From Prosthecobacter sp. (GTDB lineage Bacteria; Verrucomicrobiota; Verrucomicrobiia; Verrucomicrobiales; Verrucomicrobiaceae), in the NCBI GenBank assembly GCA_020216965.1, contig JAIWOJ010000015.1:1-12164 (forward strand): a stretch of 12,164 nucleotides of DNA. The letters are read 5' to 3'. A model generated the notes under the pieces. The model had not been told where the DNA came from. It did not search any database and saw only the letters and a list, made by a program, of their open reading frames with translations. A program made the position numbers and the translations under genes. Positions 1 through 7,261 of the stretch are shown here, in pieces (positions within the stretch are counted from its first letter, which is position 1; the number at the start of each line of letters is the position of its first letter).

Positions 1-154
1 GGTCAGCCCATTCACTCGATCTGTGTCTGTATGATTTCATCCATCCCTTTGAAAATGAGGCAAATAAGCAGCAATCTGGATTCCTATTTTCCTTTTTAGG
101 ATGAGACGGTCGAAGGCGGCTTTAAGCTGATGATGCGGGCAGCTTGGCGGAAAG
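1..154. other. Left-edge non-coding stretch
   Basis: This stretch lies between the window edge and the terminator of the minus-strand operon. I find no credible coding region on either strand: the longest ATG-started frames are about ten codons (for example ATG at 101, plus strand). Positions 80-100 are pyrimidine-rich, then AT-rich. I recognise no promoter, RNA gene or repeat. It may be the flank of a gene just outside the window. Confidence 0.5.
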
Positions 155-184
155 TCAGAGGGAAAGCAGGCGTCTGAGCCTGCT
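155..184 (-). terminator. Probable intrinsic terminator of the kinase operon
   Basis: An exact 7-bp inverted repeat pairs 165-171 (AGCAGGC) with 178-184 (GCCTGCT) around a 6-nt loop. Read on the minus strand it starts about 24 nt after the stop of the hybrid kinase and is followed by the pyrimidine-rich tail TTTCCCTCTGACTTT. The tail is not a pure T-run, so the terminator is moderate rather than strong. Its position just past the last gene of the operon supports the call. Confidence 0.55.
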
Positions 185-207
185 CCCGAGCTAACGTCAA
201 AGGAGCC

Positions 208-2988
208 TCATAGGGCCATCGGGCGGAGCGCGGCCTCTTTTTCCAGACAGGGCGGGATGACACGGCGGAAGTCATCCAGACTCACGGGTTTGGTAAGGAA
301 GGCATTCATGCCAGCGGCCTTGCACTCCTCTTTGACGCCCGTGAGAGCGTGTCCGGTCATGGCGATGATGGCAGGCTGATTTTTGAGGTGGAAGTTAGAA
401 CGTATCGCGCGCGCAGCATCAATGCCGCCCATGACGGGCATTTGCAGGTCCATGAAGATGATGTCGTAGCTAGCAGCACTGACGTGCTCCACAGCCTCTT
501 GGCCGTTGTTGGCGATATCAATGCCTTGGTAACCAAGCCGCTGGAGGAGCATGACGGCGATTTTTTGATTTAGGGGCTGATCTTCGACGAGGAGGATGCG
601 GGCTGGGTGCTGTTTGGCAAAGCCACCCCCATCCGCCTTTGCGGCGGCAGCGATGGCCCGGTTGGTGGACTGGGAGATCTGGGCATCATGCCCGGCGGCA
701 GCAGCGCGATTCATGCTGCCCGTCTCTGGGTTGGCTGCCTGCACGGTGGCAGGCATTGGTGCGGGCCGAAGGGTGGGCTGAGATGCAGGGCTAGCGGCGG
801 CAGGCCATGGAGTCGGTGCCGTGACTTGCTGCTGCGGCATAGGCTGAGCTGTGGCGATAGGCACTGGCTGTGGCGATGGGAATGCCGGGACGGGAACTGG
901 CACTGGAAGTGGAGCGGCGGCGATCTGCACGCCTGGGCTGAGGGCAGCGCGTGGCATCCGAATGAGCTCCGCTAGAGAGCGCAGCAGTTCCCGGCGTTTT
1001 GGGGGTTTGCCTAGCTTCACAAAGCGTTTGTAGCCTTCTGGGCAGTATTGATCCCGGTGCTTCCAGCGAGTGAGGGGCAGTAGCAGGATGATGGCGACAC
1101 CTTGGCGGGCTGCTGCCAAGAGAACGGGTTGCGCGGCCTCCGCACTGAGATCGCGTGCATCGAGGATGAGGACGGCAGCATCTTCCAGCTCTGACGCCAA
1201 CTGGGCGGGCGGTAGATCCATGGAGGGCAGAGAGATGCCAGCCACGCCCCAGAGTTGGAGAGTTTGCTGGAGGATTTGCTGGGTGGTCTGGTGTGGGCTG
1301 TGGAAGAGCACGCGACGGTCTTTGATGGTCTCCAGCCAGGATAGCTCCTCCTCCCGCCCATCCGTGTCAGGGCAGATTATCAGGGGGATTTCAAAAAAGA
1401 AATCAGAGCCGCGTCCAGCCTCACTGACCACGCTGATCTCTCCCCCCATCAGGCGGCAAAGCCGACGGCAGATGGCTAGGCCGAGACCGGTGCCACCGTA
1501 TTTTCGAGTCGTGCTGGTATCTGCCTGAGTAAATGCCTGGAAGAGTTGGCTGATCTTTTCAGCGGGAATACCGATGCCGGTATCGCGCACAGAGATGTGA
1601 AGGTGAGGGATGTCTCCTTCAGGCTTTTTGCGGCTGACCTGGCGTGCGAGGATGAGGATCTCCCCCTTTTCGGTGAATTTCACGGCATTGCCGACGAGGT
1701 TGACGATGACTTGCTTGAGCCTCTGGAAATCGCCTCGGAAGAAACGTGGCAGGGCTGGGTCGATGTGAAAATTGATCTCCAGCCCTTTTTCGGCGGCGCG
1801 GTAGGAGAAGACATCCGCGACTTCAGCGACGAGTTTTTCCATTTCCACAGGCTGGGCCTCAATCTCCATCTTGCCAGATTCGATTTTGGAGAAGTCTAGG
1901 ATGTCTGAGATGAGGTGCAGAAGAGATTCGCCAGAGGAGCGGATCATGCGGACGAGTTCCTCCTGCTCTGGAGCGAGGCCAAGCTCGAGAAGGAGGGAAG
2001 TGGTGCCGATGATGCCATTCATCGGGGTGCGGATTTCGTGGGACATATTGGCCAGGAAGTCGCCTTTGGCGGCTGTGGCCTGCTCTGCTTGTTTGCGGGC
2101 TTGGTGGAATTCGGAGAGAATCTGGAGGCGCTTTGCCTCTTCCGCCTGGAAGTGGGCGAGGGCGTTATTGAAGGCATCTTGGAGAAGATCGAGGTCATCA
2201 CCGCCAGAGGCGGGCAGGCGGTGGTTCAGGTTGCCAGCACGAATGGCCTGAAAGCCTAGGCTGAGTTCATTCGTCTTGCGCGTGATGCCACGGCCTAGCC
2301 AAAAGAAGCCAAGGACGGCGGGCAGCAGGCCAGCGGCGGTGCCAAGCAGGGGCACCATGAGACGGGGAAGGGTGAGTAAGTGCCATGGCTGGACGATGGG
2401 CTGTCTGGCGATGAGGGCACCGGCGATGCGGCGCTGCTCATCCAGGAGGGGGCCGCCCGCTAACAGCCACTCGCCGCCATCGCCAAGGAGGCTGGCGCGT
2501 AGGCTCAGGGGAGCGTCTCCGATCACCATGGAACTGCCAGCCATGACGCGCAGAATGATGTCCTGCACGGCATTGGCTGGGGGTTCTTGGGGTTGTAGCT
2601 GCTGAGCTGTGTCGTGGATGACGATGAAGGGCGTTTTATCCAAAGGCGGGATGACCGCATCACTGCGGTTCGGCCCCGCGATTTCCACACGCAAACCCAG
2701 CTCCTGAATCATGATTGGAACCTCTACGGTTTGCAGGCGCATCCTGAGGTGGACGATGGACTCGGCGTTTAAGTCGCGCAGGCCAGCCAACTGATCTGGG
2801 CGTAGATCTTGACTGGCAAGCTCAGCCTGAGCTGCGCGGATGACGGCCCCCAGGTAGGCACGCTGGGTCATGCGCAGGATCAGAAATTCTTGCCACAGAA
2901 AGGCAGCGGAGGCCACAAGCACGGCGACGGCCATGGCGGCTACCCCGAGGATCATGAAGCGCTGAGCGATGGAGATGCGCGCTTTCAT
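208..2988 (-). CDS. Membrane-bound hybrid sensor histidine kinase
   Basis: A 926-residue hybrid sensor kinase, expected to autophosphorylate on His and pass the phosphate to its own C-terminal receiver. Visible in order: membrane segment about 12-32; an extracytoplasmic sensor region of about 170 residues with no recognised fold; second membrane segment about 207-231; HAMP about 232-284; short coiled coil; HisKA with H317 in [12 protein letters not shown]; HATPase with N434, the D469 DTGIGI box and the GGTGLGL box at 498-504. A receiver-like domain follows (about 557-677), then a Pro/Ala-rich linker (about 685-760), then an intact receiver with E802/D803, phospho-acceptor D847, T878 and K900. 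The first receiver lacks the paired N-terminal acidic residues (HSPH occupies that place) and looks degenerate. The start codon overlaps the stop of the upstream response regulator (ATGA), which indicates translational coupling. The input signal cannot be read from the sequence. Confidence 0.93.
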   Translation of the reverse strand: MKARISIAQRFMILGVAAMAVAVLVASAAFLWQEFLILRMTQRAYLGAVIRAAQAELASQDLRPDQLAGLRDLNAESIVHLRMRLQTVEVPIMIQELGLRVEIAGPNRSDAVIPPLDKTPFIVIHDTAQQLQPQEPPANAVQDIILRVMAGSSMVIGDAPLSLRASLLGDGGEWLLAGGPLLDEQRRIAGALIARQPIVQPWHLLTLPRLMVPLLGTAAGLLPAVLGFFWLGRGITRKTNELSLGFQAIRAGNLNHRLPASGGDDLDLLQDAFNNALAHFQAEEAKRLQILSEFHQARKQAEQATAAKGDFLANMSHEIRTPMNGIIGTTSLLLELGLAPEQEELVRMIRSSGESLLHLISDILDFSKIESGKMEIEAQPVEMEKLVAEVADVFSYRAAEKGLEINFHIDPALPRFFRGDFQRLKQVIVNLVGNAVKFTEKGEILILARQVSRKKPEGDIPHLHISVRDTGIGIPAEKISQLFQAFTQADTSTTRKYGGTGLGLAICRRLCRLMGGEISVVSEAGRGSDFFFEIPLIICPDTDGREEELSWLETIKDRRVLFHSPHQTTQQILQQTLQLWGVAGISLPSMDLPPAQLASELEDAAVLILDARDLSAEAAQPVLLAAARQGVAIILLLPLTRWKHRDQYCPEGYKRFVKLGKPPKRRELLRSLAELIRMPRAALSPGVQIAAAPLPVPVPVPAFPSPQPVPIATAQPMPQQQVTAPTPWPAAASPASQPTLRPAPMPATVQAANPETGSMNRAAAAGHDAQISQSTNRAIAAAAKADGGGFAKQHPARILLVEDQPLNQKIAVMLLQRLGYQGIDIANNGQEAVEHVSAASYDIIFMDLQMPVMGGIDAARAIRSNFHLKNQPAIIAMTGHALTGVKEECKAAGMNAFLTKPVSLDDFRRVIPPCLEKEAALRPMAL
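849..912. repeat. Short imperfect repeats encoding the kinase Pro-rich linker
   Basis: The plus strand carries CTGTGGCGAT twice (849-858 and 868-877), then three related 6-mers, GGAACT-GGCACT-GGAAGT, at 893-910. On the coding (minus) strand they encode the PVPVPVP and QPVPIATAQ part of the inter-receiver linker. This looks like slippage-type simple sequence inside the gene, and it should vary in length between relatives. It has no separate function that I can see. Confidence 0.5.
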
Positions 2989-3428
2989 TTGCTGAGAACG
3001 GGTGAGCGCTCACGCGCGATGCAACGGCGCACCGTGGCGCAGAGGTGCTCTACGGGGTAGGGCTTCTGCAGAATATCGGCAAAACCGATCGCCTGGCAGA
3101 GATCGCGAGCATCCTCCTGGAAATAACCGCTGGAGGCGATGACAGGCAGGTCTGGCGCGAGGGTGGCCAGGCTGTCCATCACCTCAAAACCGGACATTCC
3201 CCCTGGCAGGGTTAAGTCGAGCACCATGGCTTGGTGATCCATGCCTGCTTGGATCGATTGCTGGAGGATTTCCAGTGCCTCCTCTCCAGAGGCACAGGGC
3301 ACAACTTGAAAGCCCTGTGACTGGAGCATGGCACAGGCGACGGCGAGGACGTGGGGCTCATCATCGACGACGATGACGCTACCGCCGGAGCGTGTAGCGG
3401 AGAGATCGTGAGTAGGACCGGTGTTCAT
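2985..3428 (-). CDS. Single-domain response regulator (CheY-like)
   Basis: A 147-residue protein made of one receiver domain with no DNA-binding or enzymatic output. The acidic pair D22/D23 (VDDEPH), phospho-acceptor D70 ([13 protein letters not shown]), S98/S99 at the Thr/Ser switch position and K121 (LQKPYP) are all present, so it should be phosphorylatable. Such proteins usually act by binding a partner or relaying phosphate. It lies between the assembly ATPase and the hybrid kinase, which makes the kinase its likely donor and the pilus machinery a possible target; that is inference. I chose the start at 3428 (MNTGPTHD) because it falls 14 bp after the ATPase stop. An in-frame ATG at 3470 would overlap the ATPase by 28 bp and add a Pro/His-rich tail foreign to receivers. 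Its stop overlaps the kinase start by ATGA. Confidence 0.88.
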   Translation of the reverse strand: MNTGPTHDLSATRSGGSVIVVDDEPHVLAVACAMLQSQGFQVVPCASGEEALEILQQSIQAGMDHQAMVLDLTLPGGMSGFEVMDSLATLAPDLPVIASSGYFQEDARDLCQAIGFADILQKPYPVEHLCATVRRCIARERSPVLSK

Positions 3429-3442
3429 CGTGGGGCTTGGGT

Positions 3443-5614
3443 TTAGCTGATGGCGGTGTAGGCGAGGCACTTGATCTCATCCAGGCTGGTATGTCCGCCG
3501 ATGACCTGCATGAGCCCCTCTTGGTAGAGGGAAAAGAAGCCGTTCTTGAAGGCTGCTGCCCGCATCGCAGACATGGGGGCAGCTTCCTCAATTAAATCCC
3601 GGAGTTCGGTGCTGACTTCGCACAGCTCCATGAGGGCGACACGGCCTGCGTAACCGGTGCCATGGCACTCTTGGCAGCCGACAGGGGTAAAGATGGGCTG
3701 TGTGAGTGGCTGGGAGATGACGTTCTGCTTTGCCATCATGTCCTGCATTTCCTGCGTGGCCTGCGTGGGCCGCTTGCAATAACTGCAGAGGCGGCGGACG
3801 AGGCGCTGGGCCTGAGAGAGGGCGAGGGAGTCTGCCAGAAGGTATTTTTCGACCCCCATGCTCATGAGGCGGGAGACGGCGCGCAGGGAGTCGTTGGCGT
3901 GCAGGGTGGTGAGGACGAGGTGGCCTGTGAGGGCGGCATTGACGGCGGCGTTGGCGGTCTCGCTATCACGGGATTCACCGATGAGGATGATGTCAGGGTC
4001 AGCACGGAGCAGGGCACGGAGACCGTTGGCAAAGTCTAAGCCATGAGCGGGATTGGTTTGCGTCTGGTTGATGCCTTCGATTTCGTATTCGATGGGATCT
4101 TCGATGGTCTGAATGTTCACGCCTTCGTCGTTCACGCTATTGAGCAGGGCGTAGAGCGTGGTGGTCTTTCCTGAGCCAGTGGGGCCTGTGACGAGGATGA
4201 GCCCCTGGTCACGAGTCATGGCTCGGTTTAAGATATCGATCTGACGCTGCCCTAGGTTAAAGTCGCTTAGGCGGCGCACACCATCCTGCTTATCCAGGAA
4301 GCGCATGATGATCTTTTGAAACTCACGCCGCGTTGGAACGGCGGCCACACGGACATCCACCCGGCGGCGTCCGATGCTGAGGGCAAAGCGCCCATCCTGG
4401 GCTTCCTGCCGGTTCTGGTTCATGCCGGCATAGTTTTTGATGAGGGCGACGAAGCGGTTCAGCACGGCCTCTGGCGCGGTCAGGATGGTCTTCATATTGC
4501 CATCCATGCGGGCGCGAAAGCGGGCGACGTTGTAGAACTTTTCCAAGTGCAAGTCTGAGGCGCGGCAGCGGATGGCCGTGAAGAGTGCCCACTGCACGAG
4601 TTCCTCCGGGGTATGGTTGGGGCTGGCCGGGTTGATGCGGGCCATCTCCTCAGGCATGATGTCGATGACGGCCTCATTGGCGCTAGCGGAAGCGGTGAGG
4701 GTGGCTTTGTCTAGCTTGACACCACTGGGGTCAAAGGTGGCACCCGCGCGGTTGATGGCATCGCGGATCCCGGCGGGGTCTGTGAGCACCGTGATGATTT
4801 TCACGGCGCTGTTTCCCATGCTTAGCCATTCATCCTCAAAGGCGTAGCTATCTGCGTGCTCGCTGAGCATGAAGACGGCATTTTTGCCGATATAGAGGGG
4901 ATAGACGTTGTGGCGCTCTAGCAGGGGCAGGGGGAAAAAATTCTGACGTGGTGCTTCCGCGGCGGAGAAGCATAGATCACGCCCGCGCGTGACCATGTAG
5001 TTTAGAGCCACCCCGAGGTTGCGCTGGACGATGTTGAAGTGGTTGATGCCTAGACGAGGGTTCTTTTCCTTTTGGCTTTCGTAAAAACCGCGCAGCTTGG
5101 TGGCCTCTGCCTCATCGTAAGGATAGTGCTCTAGCAGCCACTCAAAGGTGCCCTCTAGGCCCATTTCATCAAAGTGCGGAGCCTCCATGCCCTCAAAGCT
5201 GCTCTGCTGGGCGATGGGTAGCTGGCCGAAACGGGTGACGAGGTCTTTGCGGGTCTTTTGGTACTGATCTTGGCTGATGAGGATGCGCAGGGTGAGGAAA
5301 TGGGGCACCCCCCAGATGTCCCCAGCACGCGGGTTGTGATGTGCCATGACGAGCAGCGGCCCGAGCATCATCACGGGAAGCCATGGGTCTGCCACATAGG
5401 GCACGCGCCCTAGTTTCCGCACGATGCGCTCTGCCTCTGGGGAGCAGCTTTCCCGCATGAGGGTGATGGGAAGCATGCGGTGCTGCAGCGCCAGCCCTTC
5501 CATGGAAAGGATGGCTGCCTGGCGGGATTCAGTGCTGCCAGCATGGCTGCCACCTGCCCCGCCAAAGGAGGGGGAGGTGGCCGTGTCATGTGCGGAAAGG
5601 GTGGCAGTGGACAT
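3443..5614 (-). CDS. GspE/PilB-family type II secretion / type IV pilus assembly ATPase
   Basis: A 723-residue cytoplasmic secretion ATPase, expected to form the hexameric motor that drives assembly of the prepilins encoded just upstream. Visible marks are the Asp box ASDLHLE (352-358), QDGR (406-409), Walker A GPTGSGKTT (477-485), Walker B region DPDIILIGESRDSETA (539-554), His box TGHLVLTTLHAND (563-575) and the zinc-type four-Cys element C610-x2-C613 plus C647-x2-C650. The four-Cys element points to GspE/PilB (assembly) rather than PilT (retraction). The N-terminal 340 residues are unusual: stretches at about 60-130 and 225-300 both faintly resemble the N-terminal (MshEN/T2SSE_N) domain of this family, without clear ligand motifs. 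The segment before the motor reads REFQKIIMRFLD where most relatives have GEK. The start lies 27 bp after the previous stop, with no strong ribosome-binding site. I cannot tell pilus from pseudopilus without the missing platform and secretin genes. Confidence 0.92.
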   Translation of the reverse strand: MSTATLSAHDTATSPSFGGAGGSHAGSTESRQAAILSMEGLALQHRMLPITLMRESCSPEAERIVRKLGRVPYVADPWLPVMMLGPLLVMAHHNPRAGDIWGVPHFLTLRILISQDQYQKTRKDLVTRFGQLPIAQQSSFEGMEAPHFDEMGLEGTFEWLLEHYPYDEAEATKLRGFYESQKEKNPRLGINHFNIVQRNLGVALNYMVTRGRDLCFSAAEAPRQNFFPLPLLERHNVYPLYIGKNAVFMLSEHADSYAFEDEWLSMGNSAVKIITVLTDPAGIRDAINRAGATFDPSGVKLDKATLTASASANEAVIDIMPEEMARINPASPNHTPEELVQWALFTAIRCRASDLHLEKFYNVARFRARMDGNMKTILTAPEAVLNRFVALIKNYAGMNQNRQEAQDGRFALSIGRRRVDVRVAAVPTRREFQKIIMRFLDKQDGVRRLSDFNLGQRQIDILNRAMTRDQGLILVTGPTGSGKTTTLYALLNSVNDEGVNIQTIEDPIEYEIEGINQTQTNPAHGLDFANGLRALLRADPDIILIGESRDSETANAAVNAALTGHLVLTTLHANDSLRAVSRLMSMGVEKYLLADSLALSQAQRLVRRLCSYCKRPTQATQEMQDMMAKQNVISQPLTQPIFTPVGCQECHGTGYAGRVALMELCEVSTELRDLIEEAAPMSAMRAAAFKNGFFSLYQEGLMQVIGGHTSLDEIKCLAYTAIS

Positions 5615-5641
5615 GGAATGTGTCTGGACCTAGAAGTAGTT

Positions 5642-6166
5642 TCAGCGCCCGCTGGAGCTGTAGTTCGGCGGATAAGTGCGTGGGGTGCCGATATCCGAAC
5701 CATCGAAGACCAGCTTTAGCCCTGAGCCTGCGATGCCTGGGCGCAGCAGTTCAAACATGCGCCCCGTCCAACGCAGCCGATAGTCGGCACTGGAGCTTGA
5801 GGTCGTGGGCCGATAGCGGGGATCGATGTAGGGGCTGTTAAAATCGGCCTTGGCTGGGTCTGGATTCCGGTACTGGAGGTCCATGAGCACGAGGAGCTCA
5901 TCTGCGGTGGAGCTATCTGAGCGGTTCAGCACATATTCGCGCAGGGAGACGGCGCGCTCTTTGAGATTGCCATTGAGGATTTCCAGCCGTTCCAGGGCCA
6001 AGGCTTCCCGGGCTTTTTCATAGCTGCCACTCATTTGCACCAGCACCACACCCGCCAAGATGCCCAACATGGAAATGGTAATCACAATCTCGGAAAGGGA
6101 AAAGCCCCCGGCACAACGCACCCGAGAGTGGGCGTGGGTGATCTGGGCGGGTGGCTGCGAGATCAT
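5642..6166 (-). CDS. Prepilin-like protein, third of three
   Basis: A 174-residue protein with a type IV prepilin N-terminus: a 21-residue basic leader ending CAGG, cleavage expected before F22, Glu at mature position 5 (FSLSE), then a hydrophobic helix of about 20 residues (IVITISMLGILAGVVLVQM). The prepilin peptidase would cut after Gly and methylate the new N-terminus; the helix then anchors the subunit and packs in the fibre core. The rest has a coiled alpha region (EKAREALALERLEILNGNLKE) and a globular tail rich in Ser and Tyr, with no disulphide Cys pair. It begins 19 bp after the stop of the second prepilin and lies 27 bp before the ATPase. It could be a minor pilin or pseudopilin; the sequence does not decide between them. 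Confidence 0.85.
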   Translation of the reverse strand: MISQPPAQITHAHSRVRCAGGFSLSEIVITISMLGILAGVVLVQMSGSYEKAREALALERLEILNGNLKERAVSLREYVLNRSDSSTADELLVLMDLQYRNPDPAKADFNSPYIDPRYRPTTSSSSADYRLRWTGRMFELLRPGIAGSGLKLVFDGSDIGTPRTYPPNYSSSGR

Positions 6167-6185
6167 GGCAGGGACGGAAGCGCGG

Positions 6186-6608
6186 TCAGTAGATGATGTT
6201 GCCGGATGGCCCCACGAGCGTGGTTTTGGTCATGGCAGTGATGCTGGTGGGCAGGGTGGCCGTGTAGTCCTGCGGCATGTAGGCGCTGAGCGTGGCCTCC
6301 GCATAGGCTAGGTAATCTCGGATGAGGGTGTAGCGTTGTTCATTGGTCTTGCCGCTCCAGTTCAGCGCGGCCTGGGTGCGCCCTACCACCTGGATGTAGG
6401 TGGACATGGCTAGGTTCAGCGATTCGGCGCGGGAGATGGCCAGGTTCCGTTCGCTATCGCTCCTCATCCGCGTGATCGACGGGATCGCCATAAAGGCAAT
6501 GATGCCGATGATGGAGACGCAGGCGATCATCTCTACCATGGAAAAGCCACGCTTTTTGGCTGCGTGTTTCGGGTGATTGGGTGGATTCATAGGCTTTGCG
6601 TGGGTCAT
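6186..6608 (-). CDS. Prepilin-like protein, second of three
   Basis: A 140-residue prepilin with a 21-residue leader ending AAKKRG, cleavage before F22 (FSMVE), Glu at mature position 5, and the helix MIACVSIIGIIAFMAIPSI, which includes the Pro often found in pilin helices. The C-terminal part is small and has no Cys pair. Its start codon lies in an ATGA overlap with the stop of the first prepilin, which supports the 6608 start and indicates coupled translation. A second in-frame Met six codons later would give a 15-residue leader and is possible. It is probably a minor subunit or pseudopilin assembled by the downstream ATPase. Confidence 0.85.
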   Translation of the reverse strand: MTHAKPMNPPNHPKHAAKKRGFSMVEMIACVSIIGIIAFMAIPSITRMRSDSERNLAISRAESLNLAMSTYIQVVGRTQAALNWSGKTNEQRYTLIRDYLAYAEATLSAYMPQDYTATLPTSITAMTKTTLVGPSGNIIY

Positions 6609-7099
6609 TCGTTCACGAGTTCCACGGTTGGGAAGCCCCCCTCCTGCCAGACGGGAAGGGCGAGGTATTGGCCGCTGCCTTTCATCGCCTTCGTCTGCAG
6701 GCGGTCGGAGTTGCTGGTGTGCTCCAGGAAGTGATCGGTGGTCGTTTTATCCAGGTAGCCATTGCGCACGTTTGGGTCTGCGGAGCTTGGGTTGGGCACG
6801 AGGAGGTTGAATCTGGCGAGGGATGTGCCCAGAGCATTGTATTGGGTACGCAGGTTTTTGAGGCTGCGCACCTGGGCCGTGCTACCCACTCGTGTCTGGG
6901 ACATCACCCAGCTCGTGAGCGCCTCATTCACAGCAGCCTGCTGCTGGCGTGCGAGGATGCGGTTCGCGTCGCGCGCACCGTTGGAGATGGCACTAACGGC
7001 TAGGGCAGACATGATGCCGATGACCGCGATGGTAAAAATCGCCTCAACAAAGGTAAAAGCAGCCCTGGGGCGGAAGGAGAGACGGCGGTCAAAAATCAT
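6605..7099 (-). CDS. Prepilin-like protein, first gene of the pilus operon
   Basis: A 164-residue prepilin-like protein: short basic leader MIFDRRLSFRPRAA, then FTFVEAIFTIAVIGIM, with Glu at mature position 5 and a typical core helix. The residue before the expected cleavage site is Ala, not the near-invariant Gly, so processing may be slower or may need a permissive peptidase. After the helix come ARDANR and a Gln/Ala-rich helical stretch, then a globular tail with no Cys. It is the first gene of a six-gene minus-strand unit. The 162-bp AT-rich gap in front of it is the only obvious place for the main promoter. No Shine-Dalgarno sequence is visible before the ATG. The next ATG upstream in frame is not supported by any leader homology. 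Confidence 0.85.
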   Translation of the reverse strand: MIFDRRLSFRPRAAFTFVEAIFTIAVIGIMSALAVSAISNGARDANRILARQQQAAVNEALTSWVMSQTRVGSTAQVRSLKNLRTQYNALGTSLARFNLLVPNPSSADPNVRNGYLDKTTTDHFLEHTSNSDRLQTKAMKGSGQYLALPVWQEGGFPTVELVNE

Positions 7100-7261
7100 G
7101 GTTCTGAGTTATACAATAAATACCATAATATTCAGACTCATTAAAGGCAAATGCCAAATTGAGGTTTCCATGAAGGTGGGTCGGTTGATCTTAATGCTAT
7201 TATTTTGCATGAAGCTCATTGACACTGATGCAAACATGTTGCCTCTAACCTTGCTCGATCG
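7100..7261. promoter_or_regulatory. Divergent promoter region between pilus operon and metal-uptake genes
   Basis: This 162-bp AT-rich gap must carry promoters for both flanking units. Minus strand: TATTAT (7130-7125) and TATAAC (7113-7108) are possible -10 elements, but I see no good -35 at the right spacing. Plus strand: TTGACA at 7219-7224 is a perfect -35 match, followed after 18 bp by a poor -10, CTCTAA (7243-7248). Palindromic elements lie at 7146-7155 (GGCA-AA-TGCC) and around the TTGACA box. Confidence 0.5.
7204..7242 (+). promoter_or_regulatory. Candidate operator: inverted repeats around the TTGACA box
   Basis: TTTGCAT (7204-7210) is repeated inverted as ATGCAAA (7228-7234) with the TTGACA box between them. 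Overlapping the second arm, GCAA (7230-7233) and TTGC (7239-7242) form another short palindrome around ACATG. A repressor bound here would block the -35/-10 spacer. A zinc-responsive regulator such as Zur is the natural guess from the genes downstream, but the sites do not match a consensus I can name. Arms this short can also arise by chance. Confidence 0.35.

Noticed and set aside
849..912. Short repeats as a possible CRISPR or iteron array
   Set aside because: Units of 6-10 bp with irregular spacing inside a coding region; they simply encode the Pro-rich linker.
607..975. Plus-strand open frame opposite the kinase linker
   Set aside because: A Trp/Gly/Arg-rich translation with no motif, lying entirely inside the well-supported kinase gene.
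3429..3470. Longer response regulator starting at 3470
   Set aside because: It would overlap the ATPase by 28 bp and add a tail not typical of receivers. The ATG at 3428 follows the ATPase stop by 14 bp.
7108..7200. Sigma-54 promoter for the prepilin operon
   Set aside because: The TTGGCA-like sequence on the minus strand lacks the GC element at the required spacing.
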